From Aeoliella straminimaris (GTDB taxonomy: Bacteria; Planctomycetota; Planctomycetia; Pirellulales; Lacipirellulaceae): a stretch of 64,000 nt of DNA. This document shows positions 1 to 9,161 of this stretch, one piece after another. The notes beneath the pieces were generated by a model. The model was not told the origin of the DNA. It ran no database searches and saw only the letters and a program-made list of their open reading frames with translations. Where the stretch lies: positions 248,001 through 312,000 of the forward strand of contig NZ_JAMXLR010000092.1 of assembly GCF_024054565.1 (NCBI RefSeq), given 5' to 3'. The translations under genes and the position numbers were made by a program. Position 1 is the first letter of the stretch. Each line of letters begins with the position of its first letter.

Positions 1-2943
1 ACGCACTTGCGCAAGGGGCGTCCAACTCTTGGGCGTGGGTGGTTGCATCACCGGTTGCTGAAGAACCGGTCCCTGCATGGCAGGGGACGCGGCTGGCGGT
101 TGCCGCAGCGGTGATTGGGTGACCGGCTGCTGCAACTTGTGCGGTGCTAGTGTTGGCTGTTGCAACTGCAACATCGGCCGCGTCTCCACTCGTGGTTGCG
201 GTGCCCGGGCGATTGGCTGTTGCAGCTTGTGGGGAGCAAGGCTCGGCTGCTGCAATTCCAGCTGGGGGGCGGCCTGCGGTTGTTGCAACGGTCCCCGCAC
301 GACCGGCTGTTGCAGTTTGTAAGGTGCCAGCGTCGGTTGCTGCAACTCCAGTTTCGGCTGCGATTCCACTGACGGAGCAGGCGGGTTGGGTTGTGGACTC
401 GGGCCCATCGCAATCTGGGGTTGCGACGGCATGGGCAAAGGACGCGGCGGTAGTGATTGCTGCTTGGGCTGCGTCTGAACGACCGATTGCTCAGCCGTTG
501 GAGGACTGTAGGGCCGGACCTGGGTGGTTGGTCTTCGCAGGCCTCGAGGCGCTGGCGAGAGATCGCGCGACTGCTGGCCGGTGATCAAGTCGGGTTGAGC
601 CAGGGGAGCAACATCCGGAGCGGCAATCGCTTCGGCTTGCGGCTTGACGGAAGGTGCTGGTGCAACTGGCGTCTGGGCTACCCGTGGAACGGCAATCGTC
701 TGCGGAGCCTGGGGGAGAGTGGCTGGCGCCTGTGCCACCGGTTGTGGGCTCGCGACAGCCGGAGCAGACGCCACGGGCGGGGGCGACTGCACGATCGGGG
801 CGGCTGCCTTACTGGGAGCGCGTTGCGGCGCGATAGCCGGTGCAGCGACACTCTCGTTCGATGGCACCCTGGCCACCTCGGGCACCGCCGGGGTGATCGT
901 CGGGCGCGGATTCGCTGGTGGCGTGGCCGTGGCGACCGGATCCGTAGCAGCGGGCTGCTGCGACAGGGGGTCGGGGGGCAGGTTGTAAATGCTCTGTGGC
1001 GCCGAAGCCGGTTGGCGAACCGTGGCGGCCGGATCCTGGGCCCTGGGCTGCGCCTGCGTCAACGGTTGCTCGGGAGACGGAGGTGCTGGCTCGGTGCCGG
1101 GAGTCGGCTGTGTGCCAGGCATGGGCCTGGCATCTTCCGGCGACAACACTTCTTCGGGGATCGCACCAGTGCCATCGCCTTCGATCTCCACCAGTCGCGA
1201 GGTCAGCAGGGTTCCTTTCACTTCCTCGAACCGGGCCACAGCACTGTTGAAGTCGGACACGATGGAGTTCACATGATACATCGAGTCGGTGAACTCGCGC
1301 AAATGCTGTACGTACAACTCCAGGGCGAAGGCGCCGCTCATGCCTGGTGGGGGAGTCTCGAGTTGTGCGCGGGCGGCTTCGCCGTAGTCGCGCAAGGCGT
1401 TTACCCGATCTTGGGCCACTCCATACTGCTGATACAACCAGACAATACGGCGATGGGCATCGGCCACTTGGAACGAGGCTTGATGGGCCACCTGATCGAG
1501 CAGGGCACGTTCCTTGCGGATGTTGAGCTGCGTGGCGCGGACATTCGATTTTGCCTCGCGTCGTCCCAGCGGCATCTGGAACGTCAGCCCCATCTGCCAG
1601 CTATTGTAGTCGTCGTTTGCTTGCACGCCGAACGAACTGCCCAGGTCGTCGCCCAGGCCATTGATGCGCCAGAAAGCGTTGAAATCCAATAGTGGTTTCA
1701 GGCTATTGCAGGCCAGCGTTTTTTCTTGCTTGGCCACGTACACGGCCAGGCGTTGCCGCAGCACGTCGGGACGCTGACGAAGTGCCGTGTAGACGGCCGA
1801 TTCGAGCGATTCGATGGGCGGCGAAAGCGTGCTGACGGCCAGCGTGGTCATGAACGTGCCATCGCCCGGCTTCAGCCCCATCAGGTTTCGCAGGACCAGC
1901 CGTTGCTCGGCGACCACCGAGATCATTTGCAGCCGTGCCTGTTCGTAGCGGAACATCTCGGCCTTGGCTCGCGAAAGCTCGGCGCTGGTGCCAGCCTGAG
2001 CCTCCTGGCGTTGCTCGCGAACACGGACGATCTCGCGGAACATCGGCAGCACTTCATCCAATGCGCGCAGATTCTGCTCCGCGGAGTACAGGTCCCAGTA
2101 GGCGGTCTCGACACTACGGACCAATGCCAGGGTCTCGGTTTTGAAGTTCCAGTCTGTCCGCTCGGCTTCGGCCGCGGCGATGCGGATCTTGGCCATGTTG
2201 GCGTCCATACCGAAGTTGCGAAGCATCGGCTGGTTGAAGCGAAATTGTGTATAACTGTAGTACTGCGGGTTGGGATCCAAGCCGACTGGATGCTCTGGAT
2301 TGAACAGGTAGTTCACCACTTCGTCCACACCAAACCGCGTACCGCCGGGCAGCAGTTGATCGATCGAGGTAACGAAGTCGGCGTAGTCGAGCTGAGGCGG
2401 CCGGTTGCCAATACCGCTGAACGAAACGCCGGGGGGAAGATCCTGGCGGTCCCAGTTCATTTCCGTGGTCCACAGCGGATCGAAAATGCCCCATTGCGCG
2501 GCGGCTTCGGCGTCGGCGATGGCGGGATCGTAGGTCGTCAGCTTGGATTGCACCAAGTCGTTTTTCGACTGGGCATCTACCAGCCCCAGGTTGCGAACCA
2601 CCTCCGAGTTGTTCAGCGCGATACCGATCGCCTCGTACACGGTGATGGGCCACCGATTGGCCGCTGTGGGGTCGGCATAGATCTGCTCTTCGGTCACGCG
2701 AACCGTAGGCAGCGGAATGCAACTGGCCGCCTTCGAAGGGCAACAGGGGTCGTATTGGTTAGGGCAGCAATCGAGGGAAGGGACAAAGGGACGCACCTGA
2801 GCCGAGACGCTGCCGGCCAGGCCAGCAGTCGCGCAGCACGCCAGCAACAGCCAGCCGAGGGTGGATCGGCCGCGTGCAAGGCGGGGGGGCGTGTTCCGTC
2901 CGCCTGATAGAGCGTCACGGGGAATTTGGGGGCTGGATTCCAT
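1..2943 (-). CDS. TolC-like outer membrane efflux protein, 3' end beyond the left edge
   Basis: Open frame from ATG at 2943 to the left edge with no stop, so at least 981 residues are present and the C-terminus is missing. A signal-peptide-like stretch lies near residues 20-45, ending in SVSA. The next 500 or so residues read as an outer membrane efflux (OEP/TolC) protein: long helical segments rich in A, E, R and Q with typical phrases such as ETAYWDLYSAEQNL and LRQRPDVLRQRLAVY. After about residue 600 the protein becomes a long Pro/Ala/Gln-rich tail that ends, within the window, in a 30-residue repeat. Known TolC proteins are about 450-500 residues, so the tail is unusual. No pump or membrane fusion gene is visible in the window; they could lie to the left. 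The large plus-strand open frames over this gene are shadows. Confidence 0.85.
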   Translation of the reverse strand, partial: MESSPQIPRDALSGGRNTPPRLARGRSTLGWLLLACCATAGLAGSVSAQVRPFVPSLDCCPNQYDPCCPSKAASCIPLPTVRVTEEQIYADPTAANRWPITVYEAIGIALNNSEVVRNLGLVDAQSKNDLVQSKLTTYDPAIADAEAAAQWGIFDPLWTTEMNWDRQDLPPGVSFSGIGNRPPQLDYADFVTSIDQLLPGGTRFGVDEVVNYLFNPEHPVGLDPNPQYYSYTQFRFNQPMLRNFGMDANMAKIRIAAAEAERTDWNFKTETLALVRSVETAYWDLYSAEQNLRALDEVLPMFREIVRVREQRQEAQAGTSAELSRAKAEMFRYEQARLQMISVVAEQRLVLRNLMGLKPGDGTFMTTLAVSTLSPPIESLESAVYTALRQRPDVLRQRLAVYVAKQEKTLACNSLKPLLDFNAFWRINGLGDDLGSSFGVQANDDYNSWQMGLTFQMPLGRREAKSNVRATQLNIRKERALLDQVAHQASFQVADAHRRIVWLYQQYGVAQDRVNALRDYGEAARAQLETPPPGMSGAFALELYVQHLREFTDSMYHVNSIVSDFNSAVARFEEVKGTLLTSRLVEIEGDGTGAIPEEVLSPEDARPMPGTQPTPGTEPAPPSPEQPLTQAQPRAQDPAATVRQPASAPQSIYNLPPDPLSQQPAATDPVATATPPANPRPTITPAVPEVARVPSNESVAAPAIAPQRAPSKAAAPIVQSPPPVASAPAVASPQPVAQAPATLPQAPQTIAVPRVAQTPVAPAPSVKPQAEAIAAPDVAPLAQPDLITGQQSRDLSPAPRGLRRPTTQVRPYSPPTAEQSVVQTQPKQQSLPPRPLPMPSQPQIAMGPSPQPNPPAPSVESQPKLELQQPTLAPYKLQQPVVRGPLQQPQAAPQLELQQPSLAPHKLQQPIARAPQPRVETRPMLQLQQPTLAPHKLQQPVTQSPLRQPPAASPAMQGPVLQQPVMQPPTPKSWTPLAQVR
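82..351 (-). repeat. Three tandem 90-bp (30-residue) Gln/Pro repeats in the TolC-like tail
   Basis: Read on the minus strand, units start at 351, 261 and 171, exactly 90 bp apart. Each begins with a core close to LELQQPTLAPHKLQQP and continues with a more variable Pro/Gln/Arg stretch. The core is nearly identical in all three, so the tail grew by in-frame duplication. Less regular relatives continue toward position 1. Confidence 0.85.
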
Positions 2944-3295
2944 TACTCGCTGTGGCTCTTGGTAAGCAGCGATCCATCGCTTTAGTGAAGGGTCCACAAA
3001 CATCCTTGTGTGAACCGGTCCGTCTCGATTCGCCTGTCGCGTGACGAAGCTTGCCGCTGGGTGTTGCCCGCAATCCTTGCCGGCGCTAGCAAGCTCCTTC
3101 TCCTCTGGTATCGAACGCCGGGAGGGTGCCTCAGCGGTCATTCTGCCCACGCCCGGACTTGCTAGCTGTCCGCGACGGTAAGCTGTGCCGTCTGCGAAGC
3201 CTATCGGGCGGGATACCCGAAACGAATCGTCTTCCGCGTCCTGGCGGCCGTGTGGTATGTTGTCGCCGATCACAGGTAACTGGAGGAGCGCGCCT
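2944..3295. other. Divergent intergenic region
   Basis: This 352-bp stretch separates the minus-strand TolC-like gene from the plus-strand zinc-ribbon-like gene. It must hold the promoters of both. I see no convincing small gene; the open frames crossing it have no ribosome binding site and no recognisable product. A GGAGGAG ribosome binding site at 3282-3288 belongs to the downstream gene. Confidence 0.5.
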
Positions 3296-3526
3296 ATGCG
3301 GGGAGAGAATCTGGATCTGTCGAGCGAGGGGCCTCGGCGGCTGCCCGCCGCGCCCGGGGCCCGGCGATTTGTCGGTGTGCATTTCGCCTGCTGCGACGTC
3401 TATCAGCGCATCTACGTCAATCGCGAGCAAACGGCCTACGTCGGTCACTGTCCGCGTTGCGCGCGTCGCATCCGCTTCGAAATCGGTCCCGGTGGCACCG
3501 ACACGCGGATGTTTCAGGCCAGTTAG
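3296..3526 (+). CDS. Small conserved Cys-containing (zinc-ribbon-like) protein, 76 aa
   Basis: ATG at 3296 is preceded by GGAGGAG at 3282-3288, an ideal ribosome binding site, which decides this start over an in-frame start at 3185. The protein has a CC pair in HFACCDVYQRI and a CPRCARR motif about 20 residues later, so it could bind zinc through a CC...CxxC arrangement. It ends in a polar tail, DTRMFQAS. It resembles a short protein I associate with planctomycetes, but no function is known to me. It stands upstream of two other plus-strand genes. Confidence 0.75.
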   Translation: MRGENLDLSSEGPRRLPAAPGARRFVGVHFACCDVYQRIYVNREQTAYVGHCPRCARRIRFEIGPGGTDTRMFQAS

Positions 3527-3654
3527 GTCGACCCAACTCTTGCAACCCCTCTCTCTGCTAGCACCCGCAGATCCTGTTGCGTCGGTTGGCGGAAATCGCT
3601 ACGGTCTCCGGGCTTCGTATTCCCCCGATCCCTACGCCTCAGGAGCCGCCTCCG

Positions 3655-4149
3655 GTGCTCGACTTCGACGTCAAACGATGTTCTCGCCGTTGCGCTTCAA
3701 CCAACGCGGAGCTTTCGCCGGGCGATCGTTACTACTCGGTGCTGGTGGCCGAGGGAGCGGAAGTCGTGCGTCGTGACTACTCGCGGGACGCCTGGCAGGG
3801 GCCGCCTGAAGGCTCGCTCGGCTGGTGGAAATCGCAGATGCCCGACGAGGGAGCGGCCAAGCCGAAGCTGGCCCCCAGTGAAGTGGCGCTAGAGCTGTTC
3901 GACCGCTGGCGCGACCAGCCCGGCCAGGAAGACTCGGTCTATGTACTGGCGTTATTCCTAGTGCGGAAGCGGGTTTTCCGCTTTGCCGAGACAGCATTCC
4001 CAGTTGCCCAAACGGGGGAGGAGACCTTGAGAATGTTCTGTCCCGCCAGAGCCGCCGAGTACGACGTGCCGGTAGTCGAGGTGGACAACCAGCGGGCCGA
4101 CGAAATCCAAGCCCAGCTAATCGAACTGTTGTACAGCGACGCCAGTTGA
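3655..4149 (+). CDS. Conserved hypothetical protein, 164 aa
   Basis: I place the start at GTG 3655 because AGGAG at 3641-3645 lies 9 bases upstream and the text before it is Pro-rich and unlike protein; a TTG at 3577 in the same frame is the alternative (190 aa). The N-terminus carries a KRCSRRCASTNAELSPGDRYY stretch, with two Cys four residues apart, then GPPEGSLGWWKSQMP. The C-terminal half is helical and acidic. The pattern (Cys pair, 'to be used in a product' style GW-W motif) matches a planctomycete-conserved family with no assigned role. No signal peptide or membrane segment. Confidence 0.75.
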   Translation: MLDFDVKRCSRRCASTNAELSPGDRYYSVLVAEGAEVVRRDYSRDAWQGPPEGSLGWWKSQMPDEGAAKPKLAPSEVALELFDRWRDQPGQEDSVYVLALFLVRKRVFRFAETAFPVAQTGEETLRMFCPARAAEYDVPVVEVDNQRADEIQAQLIELLYSDAS

Positions 4150-4186
4150 AGCCATCCCTAATTCGTAACCCAACACGCTCAGAGCC

Positions 4187-5305
4187 TTGGCATACCACCT
4201 CCTCCAACGCCGTTCATTGCCGTTCGCGGCCCTGCTGCTGTCGACACTGGTAGGCTGCCGCTCCACTGGGCTATTCCAGCCACCCGGGCCCGCGGCGCCG
4301 GTCGTGCTGCAGGATGCCACCACAGCACCGCAGATCGTGTCGGCCATCAACGCCAACACGGCCCGCGTACGGTCGTACTACACCAACAACGCCCGTTTCA
4401 CCGTACCCGGTATGGCAGGCATACCGATGCTGCGGGGCACTATTGCGCTGGAGCGCCCCATGAACTTCCGCCTGACGGCCGGCGCTGCAATAGGTGGTGA
4501 CCAGGTCGATTTGGGTAGCAACGACGAAATGTTCTGGTTCTGGGTGAAACAGAACTCGCCGCCGGCGCTCTACTTTTGTCGGCACGACCAATTTGCCAGC
4601 AGCGGCGCTCGGCAGGTGCTGCCAGTCGATCCCACTTGGGTGGGCGACGCCTTGGGGCTGGTGCAGCTGAACCCCGACATTCCGTACCAGGGACCCGTCG
4701 CCCGGCCCGACGGTACGCTCGAACTGCGTTCTGCCATTTCCACTCCCACCGGTCCGATGACGCGGGTGCTGGTGATCGACGCCGAACGAGCATGGGTGAT
4801 GGAACAGCATTTGTACGAAGTCGACGGCGGTCCTCCGGTTGCCAGCGCTATCGCCGAGGATTTTCGCTATTACGAGAACTCGCAGGTGTCGTTGCCACGC
4901 CGGGTGACGATCCGGGTTCCCGCCTCGCAACTGGCTCTGACCATCGACGTGGGCGCGGTCGCCATCAACCAGGCCATCCCTGGACGGGCCATGATGTTCT
5001 CGCCGCCGGCGCTTAACGACAGTTACCCCAAGGTCGATCTGGGGAGCACTGCCGCTGGCGTGGCGTTCGACCCACGGAGCGTTCCTACCCCTTCGGTGGT
5101 GCCCGTCGTTGAGAGTGCTCCGGTGGGGATGCCGCAGTCGCCGGCGCCGAACACGGCGACGCCGCCCACCTCCGTTGCACCGGCTTCCTATCAATTGCCG
5201 ACGGCCTACCCGTCTGCCGAAGCCTACCAGGCCCAGTCGACAGGGGCGGTGCAGCAATTGCCCAGCGGTGGTATCTCACTCGATGCGATGCCGCCGGTTC
5301 CGTAG
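4187..5305 (+). CDS. Lipoprotein with LolA/RseB-like character, Pro-rich tail
   Basis: Frame of 372 residues starting at TTG 4187; no good ribosome binding site is visible and no ATG precedes the signal sequence. Residues 1-24 form a lipoprotein signal (LLLSTLVGC, Cys at 24). The following 270 residues begin with a segment about intervals of Asn and Tyr (ARVRSYYTNNARFTV) and then beta-rich text in which a value is tested, typical of proteins that bind lipid or lipoprotein substrates, but I cannot assign it firmly. The last 80 residues are Pro/Ala/Ser-rich. It is anchored to a membrane by inference. A reverse-strand open frame of similar length (4271-5257) is a shadow. Confidence 0.75.
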   Translation: MAYHLLQRRSLPFAALLLSTLVGCRSTGLFQPPGPAAPVVLQDATTAPQIVSAINANTARVRSYYTNNARFTVPGMAGIPMLRGTIALERPMNFRLTAGAAIGGDQVDLGSNDEMFWFWVKQNSPPALYFCRHDQFASSGARQVLPVDPTWVGDALGLVQLNPDIPYQGPVARPDGTLELRSAISTPTGPMTRVLVIDAERAWVMEQHLYEVDGGPPVASAIAEDFRYYENSQVSLPRRVTIRVPASQLALTIDVGAVAINQAIPGRAMMFSPPALNDSYPKVDLGSTAAGVAFDPRSVPTPSVVPVVESAPVGMPQSPAPNTATPPTSVAPASYQLPTAYPSAEAYQAQSTGAVQQLPSGGISLDAMPPVP

Positions 5306-5403
5306 TCGTTTTCGGAAAGCCGGGTTGGCTTAGGGGGCACCGTCGCCAAGAATGATTGGATACTGGTGCAAGCCGAAATCCACTTACTTGGGGGCGCACG
5401 ACC

Positions 5404-5790
5404 TTGGAAATCGATACCGCGAAACTCCTTCACACCGCCAAAACGGCTAGTGGTGAGGCTTACGCACCCTACAGCAAGTTCTCCGTGGGCGCAGCCGTAC
5501 TAGCAGACGACGGTCGGGTGTTCACGGGCGTGAACGTCGAGAACGCCTCGTACGGCCTGACCATTTGCGCCGAACGCGCTGCGGTGTGCGCCGCCGTGAC
5601 GGCCGGAGCCCGGCGGCTGGTGGCCGTGGCCATCTTCACGCCGACGCCCGAGCCTGCCTCGCCCTGCGGTGCGTGCCGCCAGGTGTTGGCGGAGTTCGCC
5701 CACGAGATGCGAGTTTACATCGGCTGCCAGAGCGATCAGGTGGCTGAATACACGCTGGAGGAACTGCTGCCGCATCAGTTCAAGTTCTGA
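5404..5790 (+). CDS. cdd: Cytidine deaminase
   Basis: Deaminates cytidine and deoxycytidine to uridine and deoxyuridine in pyrimidine salvage. The catalytic HAE/CAE motif is present as ICAERAAV (zinc ligand Cys55, proton-shuttling Glu57) and the second zinc motif as SPCGACRQ (Cys88, Cys91), counted from TTG 5404. That start gives 128 residues, the usual length of the homotetrameric enzyme, with a G-rich sequence about ten bases upstream; an in-frame TTG at 5356 would add 16 residues not seen in the family. The N-terminal APYSKFSVGAA stretch is also characteristic. Confidence 0.92.
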   Translation: MEIDTAKLLHTAKTASGEAYAPYSKFSVGAAVLADDGRVFTGVNVENASYGLTICAERAAVCAAVTAGARRLVAVAIFTPTPEPASPCGACRQVLAEFAHEMRVYIGCQSDQVAEYTLEELLPHQFKF

Positions 5791-5820
5791 TGACAAGCAC
5801 GGGGAGCGTATGCATGCGTG

Positions 5821-6603
5821 CTACTCTTCCTTCTCCCAACGCTTCAGTTCGGCCTTCTCCAGCTGCGAGTCGTCCCGCGCGAAAAAGAAGACGTGTTGCC
5901 AAGGCAGCTCGTCGTATTGTCCCACCAACTTGAAGCCGTTGGCCTGGTACTCCTTCATCACTTGCTTCTGGCTCATCTTGTGCAATCGCTTGATGGGCAC
6001 TTCCGGATCTTCCGAGCGATACTCGACCAGAGCCACCCGGCCGGTTGGTTTCAAGCTGGCGCGAATCGCGGTGAGCATTTCCTTGGGATGCGAGAACTCA
6101 TGATAGACGTCCACCAGTAATAGCAAATCGAGCTTGCCCTTCGGCAGGTTGGGCGACGTAACGGTCCCTAGCGTGGGCCGCAGATTGGTGACGCCCCGTG
6201 CGGTGGCTCGCTCGTCGAGCAGGTCCAGCATTTCGGGTTGGATGTCCACTGCACATACGGTGCCTTTCGGTCCCACGAGCTTGGCCAGTTTCAAGGTGTA
6301 GAACCCGTTGCCGCAGCCCAGATCGCAAACGGTCTGGCCGGGGGAAATCTTTAGCGCCTGCAGCAGCTTGCTGCACTCTTCTTCCCGCTCGCGCGATTCG
6401 CGCACCAGCCACGGCGCGCCGGCGTAGTGCATGGTCTGGGCGATCCGCCGGCCCAGGTACTCGGGCGGGGCAGGGGGCGCCTCGGTGGTGTCGTTGGTCG
6501 TTTCCGTCTGCTGTTGCTCGGCGACATCCTGGGCAAGCGCCAACTGCGGTGCGGCGAGCGAAAACAGCAACAGGGCAAGAAATCGATGCGTAGCGATAGG
6601 CAT
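5821..6603 (-). CDS. Class I SAM-dependent methyltransferase with an apparent signal peptide
   Basis: ATG at 6603, 260 residues. Residues 1-25 look like a cleavable signal peptide (RFLALLLFSLAAPQLALAQD). After a polar linker a Rossmann methyltransferase follows: motif I is CDLGCGNGFYTLKLA near residue 95-109, then AVDIQPEMLDLL, and DLLLLVDVYHEF as motif IV. Substrate is not deducible. It begins 50 bp downstream of tatC on the same strand, probably one transcript. An exported SAM methyltransferase is puzzling because SAM is cytoplasmic; either the leader is a membrane anchor with the domain facing the cytoplasm, or the start is misplaced. The N-terminal leader is a strong one. Confidence 0.8.
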   Translation of the reverse strand: MPIATHRFLALLLFSLAAPQLALAQDVAEQQQTETTNDTTEAPPAPPEYLGRRIAQTMHYAGAPWLVRESREREEECSKLLQALKISPGQTVCDLGCGNGFYTLKLAKLVGPKGTVCAVDIQPEMLDLLDERATARGVTNLRPTLGTVTSPNLPKGKLDLLLLVDVYHEFSHPKEMLTAIRASLKPTGRVALVEYRSEDPEVPIKRLHKMSQKQVMKEYQANGFKLVGQYDELPWQHVFFFARDDSQLEKAELKRWEKEE

Positions 6604-6653
6604 GACGTGCTTGGGCTCGTGGTGACAGGAGTTGCGCCAACTCGGACGCAGGG

Positions 6654-7640
6654 CTACTGGTCTGCCATCGTACCAAATGGTGTCTGTCGGCGGGGCATAT
6701 ATCGGCAGAGGCCGACACCGCCAAAATAGAGCCCCACCAGCGGCACGGCCATCAGAATCATGCTCTGCGGATCGGCTGGCGTCAGCACGGTGGAGATTAT
6801 ACAGATGACGATCACCGCCACCTTCCACTGTTTCAGGTAGTTTTCGACCGTGAAGATGCCAATCCGCTCGAGGAACAGCATCACCAGCGGCAACTGGAAG
6901 CTGATGCCGAAGCCCAGTGGCAGGATCAGGATGAAGCTCATCCATTCGTTGATCACCGGGTAGGGAGCGATGTCGAGAACTTCGTAGAACCAGAACAAGA
7001 ACTCCAGCACGAAATGCAGCGCCCCGTAGAATGCGACCGCCGCACCGGCCAGGAACAATCCGATGCTGAACGGTAAAAACACCTTCACATAACGGCGTTC
7101 GTGTGGATAAAGTCCGGCGGCGACGAACTGCCAGATGAAGTAGAACACGAAGGGGCTGGCGATGATCAGGCCCAACACCAGCGCCGCCTTCACAAACACC
7201 ATGAAGCCTTGCGTCACCCCGGTACCGATCACCCGTCGCGGATCGTCCTTCACGTACTCGAAGATGGTGATGGGCACCAAGTTCTCATCGGACTCGATCT
7301 TTAGTAACTCGGGATCGATGTAGATGCGGCGGGGGGCCAGACCCTGCTCGATGAACACGTCGGCCGCGGCCTCCAGGTCGTCGGGCACCGGTTCCCCGTC
7401 GGCCTTCCGCTGTTTGAGTTCGTCGATGTACTTCTCGCGGGCATCGTTCAGCACATGACGGTCGACCGCACGGTTGAGTGGCCCTTCGACGTACCGGACG
7501 AACATTGGTGCAAAATACAGCCCGATGCCGAACCCGATGGCAATCGCCAGCAGCGACTTGACCAGTGCCCCGCGCAGTTCTTCCAGGTGCTGCCCGAAAG
7601 ACATCTTGCTCTTTTCAAACAGATCGTCGGGTTCGGCCAT
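6654..7640 (-). CDS. tatC: Sec-independent protein translocase TatC
   Basis: Core membrane subunit of the twin-arginine translocase; binds signal peptides of folded exported proteins. The family signature HLEELRGALVKSL is at residues 18-30, the first membrane segment at about 28-48, and the conserved STVLTPADPQSM near residues 283-294. Five further membrane segments follow residue 140. The protein is 328 residues, about 70 longer than E. coli TatC; the extra sequence (residues 52-140) is charged and falls in the first periplasmic loop. No tatA or tatB gene is adjacent. Start ATG 7640. Confidence 0.93.
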   Translation of the reverse strand: MAEPDDLFEKSKMSFGQHLEELRGALVKSLLAIAIGFGIGLYFAPMFVRYVEGPLNRAVDRHVLNDAREKYIDELKQRKADGEPVPDDLEAAADVFIEQGLAPRRIYIDPELLKIESDENLVPITIFEYVKDDPRRVIGTGVTQGFMVFVKAALVLGLIIASPFVFYFIWQFVAAGLYPHERRYVKVFLPFSIGLFLAGAAVAFYGALHFVLEFLFWFYEVLDIAPYPVINEWMSFILILPLGFGISFQLPLVMLFLERIGIFTVENYLKQWKVAVIVICIISTVLTPADPQSMILMAVPLVGLYFGGVGLCRYMPRRQTPFGTMADQ

Positions 7641-7918
7641 AGTGAAACGTTGCGAGGGGGGGAGTTGAGGCGGGTTGTGCTGCAGGGGAAGCGAGGCGGT
7701 GGAGGGCAGGGGGCCGAGCCGTGGGGGGCGAGCGAGGGAGCCGCAGCTACCGATCCGCCAAACTTTCTATTCTAGCAGCCGCCAAGGCCCGCTCCCACTG
7801 CCCACTTGTACGCCTTTTCCCCGGAGGTGGCCGCCCCGTAGCGAAAACACCGATACTGCAGATAATGGCGTCCAGCGGCCTTCGCATTTCGTCCCCTAAC
7901 GCCCCCCCGCAGAGAACG

Positions 7919-8893
7919 ATGTCTACGCTCTATCCCCTGTGTTTCCAGCCCCTTTTCAAAGAGTATCTGTGGGGCGGCCGCCGGCTCGGCACGCTGCTCG
8001 ACAAGCCGATTGGTGATGGCCCGACCTTCGCCGAGAGCTGGGAAGCAGTCGATCATGGTGAGAACCAGAGTGTTGTGGCCGATGGCCCACTGGCCGGTAA
8101 GACGCTGCACGACATCGTCAGCGAGCATGGCCAGGAGCTGTTCGGCAAGCATCATCCGCAGCCGGTGTTTCCGCTGCTGTTCAAGTTCCTGGACGCCAAG
8201 AAGACGCTCAGCGTGCAGGTTCATCCCAACGATGAGCAAGGTGCGAAGCTCGACCCGCCCGATCTCGGCAAGACCGAAGCCTGGGTAGTACTGGCCGCGG
8301 AGCCTGGCAGCCAGATCTATGCCGGACTGAAGCCGGGCGTCACGCGCGAGTCGCTCGCGGCCGCCGTGGAAGCGGGCACCAGCGACCAATGCCTGCATGC
8401 CTTCGAACCCACGGTGGGCGACTGCGTGTTCATCAAGGCCGGTACCGTCCACGCGCTGGGCGAAGGACTGGTGATCGCCGAGATTCAACAAGCCAGCAAC
8501 ACGACGTTCCGCCTGTTCGATTGGAACCGAGTGGACAAGGATGGCAACTCCCGACCGTTGCACATCGAGCAGTCGCTCGACGTGACCGACTTTGCACGTG
8601 GTCCTGTGGCACCGCAATCTCCGCAGCCCACCGGGGACGAGGGCGTGGAGCGATTGGTGGAGTGCGACAAGTTCGTACTCGAGCGGGCCACCAGAAGCGA
8701 AACGCTCAAGCTCGACCTGGGCGATCGCTTTCACTTGATCGCCGTACTGGACGGCACGGTGACGCTCGCCTTCGCGTCGGGCTTTGTCGAGCTGCCGAAA
8801 GGCCAAACGGTGCTGGTGCCAGCAGCATGCGGGTCGATCGAGCTAAAGCCCATCGGCGTGGCCACCTGGCTGGATATGTACCTGCCGGGTTAG
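7919..8893 (+). CDS. manA: Mannose-6-phosphate isomerase, class I (short form)
   Basis: Interconverts fructose-6-phosphate and mannose-6-phosphate, feeding GDP-mannose and polysaccharide synthesis. The cupin zinc site is visible: SVQVHPND at residues 98-105, GKTEAW at 117-122 and the later AGTVHALG. The N-terminus reads YLWGGRRLG, typical of the Bacillus-type enzyme, as is the length of 324 residues. An in-frame ATG at 7865 would prepend a low-complexity stretch, so 7919 is preferred. The gene stands alone, divergent from tatC across a 278-bp gap. Confidence 0.92.
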   Translation: MSTLYPLCFQPLFKEYLWGGRRLGTLLDKPIGDGPTFAESWEAVDHGENQSVVADGPLAGKTLHDIVSEHGQELFGKHHPQPVFPLLFKFLDAKKTLSVQVHPNDEQGAKLDPPDLGKTEAWVVLAAEPGSQIYAGLKPGVTRESLAAAVEAGTSDQCLHAFEPTVGDCVFIKAGTVHALGEGLVIAEIQQASNTTFRLFDWNRVDKDGNSRPLHIEQSLDVTDFARGPVAPQSPQPTGDEGVERLVECDKFVLERATRSETLKLDLGDRFHLIAVLDGTVTLAFASGFVELPKGQTVLVPAACGSIELKPIGVATWLDMYLPG

Positions 8894-9161
8894 CACCCGT
8901 TGGCCCGGAGAACGGAACCTATTTCGTTTTAGCAGGGCCTTTGCCCGCGCCAGCACCGAACCAACCGCGCAACTCGCCGTAGGCCTAATGACCGGCAGAA
9001 CGGGGGTGTGCCGCGCAATTCGGGCGTGGCTCACAATTCTGGACCTGGCGGTCGATGCTAGCGGTGGGTGCCTGCTGGCATGGAGCCACTTCGTCTTGGC
9101 ACCCACCGCGAGGCGGCCTACAATCGCCGCCCCTATGTCTCCACGAAGCGAGGATGGAACC

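Noticed and set aside
457..2907. Two long plus-strand open frames over the TolC-like gene
   Set aside because: They are antisense to a gene with clear OEP text and a signal peptide; their translation is Arg/Gly/His-rich without family motif.
3126..3776. 216-codon plus-strand frame over the small zinc-ribbon-like gene
   Set aside because: Overlaps two better frames with good ribosome binding sites; low-complexity Arg/Ser text.
4271..5257. Minus-strand frame of 328 codons over the lipoprotein
   Set aside because: Arg/His/Gly-rich with no motif; the plus-strand lipoprotein has a lipobox and a continuous character.
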